6,598 nucleotides of DNA, from the NCBI GenBank assembly GCA_003219335.1, contig QHOF01000144.1, positions 1 to 6,598 on the forward strand. Reading direction: 5' to 3'. Below, in pieces: positions 1 to 5,129 of this stretch. The position numbers and the translations under genes were made by a program. The stretch is from Verrucomicrobiota bacterium. GTDB lineage: Bacteria > Verrucomicrobiota > Verrucomicrobiia > Chthoniobacterales > UBA10450. Below the pieces are notes generated by a model. That model was given only the letters and a program-made list of their open reading frames with translations. It was not told where the DNA came from and searched no databases. Positions within the stretch are counted from its first letter, which is position 1. Every line of letters starts with the position of its first letter.

Positions 1-718
1 GGCCGTTGTCGCCCACGCCATCACATTAGAAGGATTGTTGATGTCCACGCCCACAACCCAGCCGTGATAATTGCCGCAGTCACCCGCGTATCCGGAATAA
101 GCCACGTACACTCGGCCACCTACGAGAGCTAATGCACCTCGGTCTTCCTGCACTGAGGAATCAAACGTCATGCTGTTATAGTGAGCGGCGGTATTTACGT
201 CCACAGGCCAGCCCGCATTGGTCGCGCCCGTGTCCACGTTCAGCGAAAAAATGAGATGTTTTTTCGTATTGCCCGCATCGGGCGTGGTGAACGCATCAAT
301 AAGGAGTGCGCGCGAGGCCAGATCGACACTGGGGGTACTGGTGATCCCGACCGGATCGATATTACCGCACTCGAGGTGGCTTAATGGAACTGGAGCACCG
401 ACGTTTCGCTGCCAGATTACCACCCCAGTAGTGGCGTTGAGCGCATAAACATTGTTCGATTCTGTGACCAATGATCATCGGCCCGTTCGGACCCCCTTCG
501 ATATAAAGCGGCTGGGCATAAACGTTGCCGGAAATGCCGCCGTTGAAGTTCAGGTCGCGCGTCAAGTTTGCAGCGGCCGATAATGTAAAAGCAGCATCGA
601 TGTACACCCCGTCGCGCGAAGCGTTGTTGTGTTCCTGAGTGACGTTAACCTGAGCGTGTGCTTCGGCGCCGCTCAGCACGGCGATGCCGAAGACCGCAAC
701 TACAGATCTCAGTCGCAT
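1..718 (-). CDS. Secreted PQQ/BamB-like beta-propeller protein, 3' end off the window, frameshifted
   Basis: I chose the ATG at 718 because GGAGGG lies just upstream and because it opens a clear Sec signal peptide: MRLR, a hydrophobic stretch (VVAVFGIAVL), then AEAHA followed by QVNV, a good signal peptidase I site. In-frame upstream starts exist (ATG 733, ATG 823, TTG 904) but would bury the signal peptide. The mature part reads VYAQPLYIEGGPNGPMII, then moves to another frame at about 469 and continues as VTESNNVYALNATTGVVIW, followed by further propeller-like stretches (ITSTPSVDLASRALLIDAF, GRVYVAYSGYAGDCGNYHGW). The second frame stays open to base 1. The 'VYALNATTGxVIW' pattern is typical of PQQ-like/BamB-type propeller blades. 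The protein is probably exported to the periplasm or cell surface; substrate and role cannot be read from the sequence. The frameshift is either a real pseudogene lesion or a sequence error. Confidence 0.7.
466..472 (-). other. Frameshift within the propeller gene
   Basis: On the minus strand, coding similarity passes from the frame ending ATG ATC ATT (478-470) to the frame starting GTC ACA GAA (468-463), with one unpaired G at 469. This equals a one-base insertion or a two-base deletion. The first frame continues only as unlikely sequence (HRIEQCLCAQRHY...) to a stop near 362. The second frame has a stop just upstream at 477-475, so neither frame alone encodes the whole protein. Confidence 0.75.
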
Positions 719-721
719 CAG

Positions 722-727
722 CCCTCC
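722..727 (-). promoter_or_regulatory. Shine-Dalgarno of the propeller gene
   Basis: GGAGGG on the minus strand ends three bases before the ATG at 718. It decides the start in favour of 718 over the upstream in-frame ATGs at 733 and 823, neither of which has a comparable site. Confidence 0.6.
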
Positions 728-935
728 ATACATCCAGGCATACCGGCTTAGAACATCGCCGTCGCGTTGTTTGAATAGGTTAAAGTTAAAGAGAGCTGAT
801 TGTGATGTGGATTTCTTCTTCATAGATAATGTGAGTTGTTTCCCTCTGCGGTGAATCTGCAATCGCACAGCCAAATCCTCGGTGCAATGCAAAAAGAGTG
901 TCAATATCTTTGAAAATTTTGCTTTGGTTCATGTC

Positions 936-977
936 CCTGCACCCGAAATCGATTCGCGGGAAATCCGCGGGCGCAGG
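936..977 (-). terminator. Dyad just after the alpha/lyase stop; possible weak terminator
   Basis: Two arms, CCTGC-A-CCCG (936-945) and CGGG-C-GCAGG (968-977), can pair as 5+4 bp around one A/C mismatch. A competing inner stem is possible (CGCGG 955-959 with CCGCG 965-969). The structure begins three bases after the TAG stop of the gene at 981-2705. There is no U-run in the direction of transcription, so a classical intrinsic terminator is not supported; it may instead be a 3'-end stabilising structure or chance. Confidence 0.25.
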
Positions 978-980
978 AAT

Positions 981-2705
981 CTACGGCGACGGCGCATCGG
1001 AAAGACTTCTGGCCGGTGGACCGTCGTAGCCATGGTTTACTGGATCGATCCGGCGCATCGGTTTCTCGCGATTTTGTTCTTCGATTACGTGCGCGATGAG
1101 TCCGGGAGTGCGCGCAATCATAAAAACACCATTGAACGCCGCGGGATTCATTCCCAGATCGGCGAGGATCGCGCCGATCGCCCCGTCCACGTTGATAGGA
1201 AGTACCTTTTTCGCCTGAGCGAATGCCTTCTCAACCGCGCGCGCGGCCTGCATGTGCGCGCCATCCAGGCCGGCCTCGCGCGCCAGCTCGAACAAACGCG
1301 TTGTGCGCGGGTCCTTGGTGTGCAGCCGATGACCAAATCCCGACATGCGTTCACCTGCTTCGCGCATGGTCGCAAGCGTACGCGTTGCCGCCTCATCCAT
1401 TGAAATCGATTCGCGCGCGGCGCGATCGGCAATTGCTTTCAGTTGGCGTGCGCAATCTTCAATCGCACCGCCGTGATGTCGATTGATCGACATGATCCCG
1501 GCAGCGACCGACGCGCTCAACGCTGCGCCGGTGGATGCAACAGTGCGCGCGGCCAATGCGCTCGGAGGCGTCGCGCCATGATCAATCGACGACACTAAAA
1601 TCGCGTCCATCAAGCGCGCGATCGCTGGCAACGGCAATTCGCCTGTCAAAGTTAAATAAACCGCCGCGCCAAAGGAAACGCGTCCCATGAGTTCGGCAAT
1701 GTTGTATCCGCGCACCGCGACTTTGTTAGGCTCAACGCGCGTGATGGCAGTATTCCAGACCGCATTCTTATCGGCTACACTCATCAGACTTTCTCCTTTC
1801 ATTTTCTTGAGAATGTTGACGACGGCATCCGGCAAATCGCCGAACGCGTCGACCAGGACCGCGCCGGCTTCGCGCAACGCTTTCACTTTCCCGGCGTACG
1901 TGCCCCGACCACCTTCGATGATCGCGCCCGCGTGACTGAATCGCGTGCCTTCGCGCGCTGCTTTGCCGCCGATGTACGCGATCACCGGCTTTGTGATTTT
2001 TCCATCGATGATCAGTTGCGCGAGTTCCTCCTCTTGTGACGAACCGATTTCGCCAAAGATCACGATCGCTTCCGTGAGGGGATCATTTTCAAACATCAGC
2101 GCCGCGTCCGGGAGACGAATTCCAATAACCGCGTCGCCGCCGATGTGCACGATCGTTGAGATGCGCACGCCTGCTTGCCCGAGATAATATCCCGTGCTCG
2201 AAGCCATGCCGCCCGAGCGACTGATCACGCCGACGCCTTTCGGGACGCCGGGCTTAAACCACTGACGCGCGCTTTCCGCGCGGCCGCCAATCATGCCGAC
2301 CACTGCCTTCCCGGGGCTCAGGACACCGAGCGTATTCGGTCCGAGAAACGTCGCGCCGTTGCCTTTGGTCGCCGCGGCGATCTCCATCGCGTCCCATACA
2401 GGAACGCGATCGGGCACAAGCACCGTGAGTTTAATGCCTGCTTCAATCGCGGAGATCGCAGCGTCTTTTACCCCGGCCGCAGGCACAAAAACGACGGACA
2501 CATCGATTGTGCCTAACGACTTCACCGCCTCGTCTGGCGTGTTAAACACTGGGACGCCGAGCACGCTCTGCCCGCCTTTGCCGGGTGTCACGCCCGCGAC
2601 GACATTTGTTCCGTATTCCCGCATCAGTCGCGTGCGCGCCCGGCCTTCTCGACCGGTGATTCCCTGCACCAGCACGCGCTTTTTCTTATCAATCAAAATC
2701 GCCAT
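981..2705 (-). CDS. SucD-like acyl-CoA synthetase alpha subunit fused to citryl-CoA lyase (ATP-citrate lyase AclA-type architecture)
   Basis: 574 aa. Residues 1-125 are a CoA-binding Rossmann domain (GITGREG 15-21, GVTPGKGG 38-45). Residues 155-301 are the ligase domain, with SRSGGM at 162-167, GEIG around E219 and the phospho-histidine motif SHAGA at H258. Residues 308-574 are citrate-synthase-like: DHG at 375-377, GFGHR with H459 and R460, NVDG with D507, and R532. These match the His/His/Asp set of citrate synthases and the lyase half of ATP-citrate lyase. SRSGGM resembles ATP-citrate lyase more than SucD (usually SRSGT). Inferred role: with the beta subunit at 3340-4890, form citryl-CoA and cleave it to acetyl-CoA and oxaloacetate in the cytoplasm. 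The ATG at 2705 has no clear Shine-Dalgarno, but the N-terminus fits SucD. The fusion point is odd (see the internal start at 1782-1800). Alternative substrates such as 2-methylcitrate cannot be excluded. Confidence 0.85.
   Translation of the reverse strand: MAILIDKKKRVLVQGITGREGRARTRLMREYGTNVVAGVTPGKGGQSVLGVPVFNTPDEAVKSLGTIDVSVVFVPAAGVKDAAISAIEAGIKLTVLVPDRVPVWDAMEIAAATKGNGATFLGPNTLGVLSPGKAVVGMIGGRAESARQWFKPGVPKGVGVISRSGGMASSTGYYLGQAGVRISTIVHIGGDAVIGIRLPDAALMFENDPLTEAIVIFGEIGSSQEEELAQLIIDGKITKPVIAYIGGKAAREGTRFSHAGAIIEGGRGTYAGKVKALREAGAVLVDAFGDLPDAVVNILKKMKGESLMSVADKNAVWNTAITRVEPNKVAVRGYNIAELMGRVSFGAAVYLTLTGELPLPAIARLMDAILVSSIDHGATPPSALAARTVASTGAALSASVAAGIMSINRHHGGAIEDCARQLKAIADRAARESISMDEAATRTLATMREAGERMSGFGHRLHTKDPRTTRLFELAREAGLDGAHMQAARAVEKAFAQAKKVLPINVDGAIGAILADLGMNPAAFNGVFMIARTPGLIAHVIEEQNREKPMRRIDPVNHGYDGPPARSLSDAPSP
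1782..1800 (-). promoter_or_regulatory. Internal Shine-Dalgarno and ATG at the start of the lyase module
   Basis: Within the fused gene, AAGGAG (1793-1798, minus strand) lies 8 bases before ATG 1784-1782 (Met308). This is close to an ideal ribosome binding site, better than that of the main start at 2705. Translation from here would give a 267-aa protein starting MSVADKNAVWNTAIT, which looks like the N-terminus of a standalone citryl-CoA lyase. Just upstream, the run AAAA (1802-1805) is followed by TGA one frame away, so loss of one A would end the SucD-like part after residue 301. Confidence 0.65.
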
Positions 2706-2766
2706 CGCAGTGTCATGTTGATCACACCAGAGTCGTTTTCCGAGTGGTTCAGGATAAAGTCGTCGT

Positions 2767-3075
2767 CTATACAGTTCTGCATACTGCGAGGCAGGACCAG
2801 CATTGGAAAGCCCGAATATGATAAGAGCATTTCCAGACGGTTGGTTTTTGCTGCCTTTCTTGCACGACGATGCGGTAGGGAAATGGGCGAGGGCGGACCT
2901 GCCGGCGCTGCTGGCGAACTCTGTAGAGGAACGGATTGCGTGGTAGCTCGGCCAATTTTTTGCGTACCGTCCGCAGGAAGTTACGCCCTAATCCAGCCTG
3001 CTGTCGTTCATACCACTTTTCAGCTTCCAGGAGGTCCGCGTCCACCTCTGGGCGGACTACCAATCTGAATTTCAC
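2767..3075 (-). CDS. RelE/ParE-family toxin
   Basis: 102 aa, starting at GTG 3075. The start overlaps the antitoxin stop as GTGA, which points to translational coupling. The N-terminal part (MKFRLVVRPEVDADLLEAEK, WYERQQAGLGRNFLRTV, LPRNPFLYRVR, FPYRIVVQ) is a clear RelE/ParE-superfamily pattern: a beta strand, a two-helix hairpin, then basic strands. Members are either ribosome-dependent mRNA interferases or gyrase inhibitors; the sequence does not tell which. The last 30 or so residues (with CSYHIRAFQCWSCLAVC) are unusually cysteine-rich and fit the family's last strand poorly. The neighbouring frame reads ALIIFGLSNAGPASQYAEL, which also resembles that strand, so the tail may be frameshifted. 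Unusually, the gene lies between the two subunit genes of a metabolic enzyme. Confidence 0.8.
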   Translation of the reverse strand: MKFRLVVRPEVDADLLEAEKWYERQQAGLGRNFLRTVRKKLAELPRNPFLYRVRQQRRQVRPRPFPYRIVVQERQQKPTVWKCSYHIRAFQCWSCLAVCRTV

Positions 3076-3308
3076 TCGCCTGATCTCCGCTTAAGGCGAG
3101 CATTGAACTCCTCCCACGGGATAGCGCTTTGCGGATTTTTTTCGTGAGCCTCAATTCGCGCCTCGATGAGCGCTTTCTGCTCGTCTGTCAGCGGATCGTC
3201 AGCGTCCAGCCAGTCGTCGCCATCCAATTCTACGATTTTGAGATAGATTTCCTCTCTCTCCTCCGCAGTCAGCTTTGGAAGCTCCGCCAGAATCTCCACC
3301 TTGCTCAT
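3072..3308 (-). CDS. Addiction-module antitoxin (TIGR02574-like)
   Basis: 78 aa, MSKVEILAELPKLTAEEREE at the N-terminus, then a WLDADDPLTDEQKALIEARI segment and a C-terminal WEEFNARLKRR. This is the pattern of short acidic antitoxins called addiction module component proteins, which pair with RelE/ParE-type toxins. The protein is helical and acidic, with a basic C-terminal end likely to contact the toxin. The ATG at 3308 lies 31 bases after the stop of the SucC-like gene and has no evident Shine-Dalgarno, so co-transcription and coupling with the upstream gene are plausible. It overlaps the toxin by 4 bases. No separate promoter or operator dyad is convincing in the 31-base gap, so usual autorepression at a private promoter is not supported by what I see. 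Confidence 0.85.
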   Translation of the reverse strand: MSKVEILAELPKLTAEEREEIYLKIVELDGDDWLDADDPLTDEQKALIEARIEAHEKNPQSAIPWEEFNARLKRRSGE

Positions 3309-3339
3309 GCAATTAAACTACTCAGTCAGCGAGCGATTG

Positions 3340-4890
3340 TCATCTGCTCATCACCTGTAACAGGTCGTCCAATCCAGGAATATCAAGTTCCAAATAGAAG
3401 GCTTCGATTCCGGCAAGGCGGCATTCCACGTCGCAGGCGAGCAGCTCGGAATCCCTGCTGGCGAACTCTTCGGTGGGAATCGAAGTCGCTGGCGCGCCGG
3501 CACGATCGACAACGAGACCGCCCGAATGTTCCTCGACAGCGGCGCGGATCTGCGGCCAACGTGCGCTGTCGATCCAAACACGGCCGCCTTTGACCGGAAA
3601 ATTTATAGCCGCGGGATCTTTGATAAACTTCGGCATGCGCAGCGCGCGCGGCTGCCATTTGGCGCCGCCAGCGTTCTCGACTAACTCCGTGAAGCGCGCG
3701 GCGATGAATGCAGGCGTATCGGTCTTGCGATAACCCTCGATGGACGCGTGAAGCACTTTCGACATCCGATGCAAAATGTCCACGGCACGATCCTCGGTGT
3801 TGCCACCCAGACGAATCACCGCTGGAATGTCGAGATCGAGTTCCCAAAATGCTTTCGCCAAACCGTACGCGGACCAGTATTGTTCCTGGCTCGCAACCCC
3901 GGAGCCGGAACCGAAATAACCGACCAGATCGCGCTGGGCCAGAATAATTCGCGCAGCGCGATAAACCTTCGAGGCGGATGGATTGCCACTCGTGTCGGTG
4001 AAATTTGCGATGGTGAATCCGGCGTTCACGATGGCGTCCATCGACATCATCGAGCCACCACCGCCTGCGCCGTGGAAACCCACGAGACCTTTGGAACGTT
4101 TCGGCGCCGTGGTCGCCAACTGCGCGAAATAAAATGTGCCGCGATGATCGTTTTGTTCGACGGCGTAAGCGACGCGCTCGAGCTGCGTTGGCGGATGATC
4201 GAACTCGCGGGCAATTTCAATTTTCAATTCTGGATGCCGCGCGACGGCGTAATCATCAATCGTGATCCGGCAATCGGCCGCGACGAACTCGCCGCTTTTG
4301 GTTAGCACGAGCGGATTGATTTCCAGCGAACGTGCTTCGACGCTGCGCGCGGCGGCAAGTAATTTTCGGATCGACTCGGCGAGTTGCTTCGCATGCGTCG
4401 GCGAAAGGCCACTCGAAGCCACGGCTTCATCGACCGCTTTATCGAGCGGTCCCCGATTTACATCGCAAGGAATCCGGCGGGTTGACGCGGCGCGTTCTTC
4501 GATCCCAGTGCCGCCGCCGGCGGCAAAAATAATTACCGGCGCGCGAGCGGCATCATCAATGGCGAATGAAAGAAAAAACTCGCGATCGATATCGATCTTC
4601 TCTTCCACCAGCACGGTTTCGACAGGAAATTGTCCCACTTTCATCGACAACATCCGTTCAGCGTGCGCACGCACCTCATCCGGTTTTTTTGCGAAAGCGA
4701 CTCCTCCGATGCCGGCACGCCCGGTGGTCCAGGCTTGGATCTTAATGACCACTTGACCGTCTTTCTTGCCGATAAATTCCTTGGCTGCCGCGACAGCCTC
4801 ATCAGCGCTCGAAGCGGCCTGGCCGCGCGGAATCTTGAATCCGTTCGCAGCGAGAATGGCTTTGCCCTGATACTCGTGAAGTCGTGCCAT
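3340..4890 (-). CDS. SucC-like ATP-grasp acyl-CoA synthetase beta subunit, probable citrate-CoA ligase/ATP-citrate lyase subunit, with C-terminal extension
   Basis: 516 aa from ATG 4890. The N-terminus MARLHEYQGKAILAANGF matches the SucC start (MNLHEYQAK in E. coli). In-frame ATG 4896 and GTG 4926 are alternatives, but 4926 lies inside a REP-like repeat. Residues 1-225 are an ATP-grasp domain: K50 in VVIK, a Gly-rich loop at 57-63, and EINPL (190-194) with N192 and D206 at the same 14-residue spacing as the E. coli SucC magnesium ligands. Residues 265-390 are the ligase domain, with GAGGGGSMMSMD, then NFTDTSGNPS (296-305) and VIRLGGN (R360). The SGxPS stretch resembles ATP-citrate lyase (SGAPS) more than SucC (GGGAT), supporting citrate as substrate. 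Residues from about 420 to 516 have no counterpart in the roughly 388-aa SucC. It is first in the run that leads to the alpha/lyase gene. The upstream Shine-Dalgarno is weak. Confidence 0.85.
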   Translation of the reverse strand: MARLHEYQGKAILAANGFKIPRGQAASSADEAVAAAKEFIGKKDGQVVIKIQAWTTGRAGIGGVAFAKKPDEVRAHAERMLSMKVGQFPVETVLVEEKIDIDREFFLSFAIDDAARAPVIIFAAGGGTGIEERAASTRRIPCDVNRGPLDKAVDEAVASSGLSPTHAKQLAESIRKLLAAARSVEARSLEINPLVLTKSGEFVAADCRITIDDYAVARHPELKIEIAREFDHPPTQLERVAYAVEQNDHRGTFYFAQLATTAPKRSKGLVGFHGAGGGGSMMSMDAIVNAGFTIANFTDTSGNPSASKVYRAARIILAQRDLVGYFGSGSGVASQEQYWSAYGLAKAFWELDLDIPAVIRLGGNTEDRAVDILHRMSKVLHASIEGYRKTDTPAFIAARFTELVENAGGAKWQPRALRMPKFIKDPAAINFPVKGGRVWIDSARWPQIRAAVEEHSGGLVVDRAGAPATSIPTEEFASRDSELLACDVECRLAGIEAFYLELDIPGLDDLLQVMSR

Positions 4891-4915
4891 GCCCATTGAG
4901 CGTAGCGAAATTTCC

Positions 4916-4962
4916 GGGGAGCGCACGCGTCTCGCGTGTTGGTTTCGGCGTCGCGCCGAAAC
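4916..4962 (+). repeat. REP-like double-hairpin repeat, copy 1
   Basis: Hairpin A is CACGCG (4924-4929), loop TCT, CGCGTG (4933-4938). Hairpin B is GTTTCGGCG (4942-4950), loop TCG and its perfect complement (4954-4962). Bases 4916-4942 match the reverse complement of 5038-5064 at 24 of 27 positions, so the two copies are inverted. The copy begins 26 bases upstream of the SucC-like ATG and would lie in its 5' leader. Confidence 0.6.
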
Positions 4963-5016
4963 AATCTTTCGCTGAGTCTAGTTCCTGCTAAACGGTAAGA
5001 GCTCGCAAGAAAGTTC

Positions 5017-5064
5017 GCGATCGCGAGGACGCGCTCGCCAGCACGCGCGACGCGTGCGCTACCC
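5017..5064 (-). repeat. REP-like double-hairpin repeat, copy 2 (inverted)
   Basis: Read on the minus strand, hairpin A is GCACGCG, a three-base loop and CGCGTGC (5057-5041). It is followed by hairpin B, GCGAGCGCG, loop TCCT, CGCGATCGC (5038-5017), with one G/A mismatch in the stem. The same A-then-B order as copy 1, plus a similar CTTTC-containing tail, shows these are two copies of one element facing each other about 54 bases apart, like a bacterial interspersed mosaic element. Confidence 0.6.
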
Positions 5065-5069
5065 TTTTC

Positions 5070-5095
5070 TCTCGACATTGGTAAGTGAGTCGAGA
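5070..5095 (+). promoter_or_regulatory. Inverted repeat upstream of the cyclase gene
   Basis: TCTCGAC (5070-5076) and GTCGAGA (5089-5095) form a perfect 7-bp dyad with a 12-base spacer, ending 34 bases before the cyclase ATG. It could be a dimeric regulator's operator or a 5' leader hairpin. A weak -35-like TCGACA (5072-5077) overlaps the left arm, and an ATGATA (5095-5100) sits 17 bases further on, but neither is a strong promoter match. Confidence 0.3.
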
Positions 5096-5119
5096 TGATA
5101 CCGTTCGCTAGTCCCTGTT

Positions 5120-5123
5120 GGAG
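5120..5123 (+). promoter_or_regulatory. Shine-Dalgarno of the cyclase gene
   Basis: GGAG ends 6 bases before ATG 5130 and supports that start; the downstream coding sequence opens with the expected cyclase N-terminus. Confidence 0.6.
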
Positions 5124-5129
5124 CACTAA

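Noticed and set aside
899..904. TTGACA on the minus strand as a -35 box for the propeller gene
   Set aside because: No acceptable -10 hexamer follows at 16-18 bases (the sequence there reads CGAGGA), and it is 180 bases from the chosen start.
821..904. Longer N-terminus of the propeller protein starting at ATG 823 or TTG 904
   Set aside because: Neither has a Shine-Dalgarno and both would place the signal peptide internally; ATG 718 has GGAGGG and opens the signal peptide.
882..1403. Plus-strand open frame of 173 codons
   Set aside because: It is antisense to the alpha/lyase gene, whose minus-strand frame carries all family motifs, and its own translation is Arg/His-rich with no recognisable domain.
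981..2705. Malate thiokinase plus malyl-CoA lyase system
   Set aside because: The lyase module has the citrate-synthase His/His/Asp motifs, whereas malyl-CoA lyase belongs to the CitE/HpcH TIM-barrel family.
3748..4305. Plus-strand open frame of 185 codons
   Set aside because: It is a shadow of the SucC-like gene on the other strand and has no family pattern or ribosome binding site.
4942..4962. Perfect 9-bp hairpin as an intrinsic terminator
   Set aside because: No T-run follows on either strand and no gene ends there; it is better explained as hairpin B of the REP-like element.
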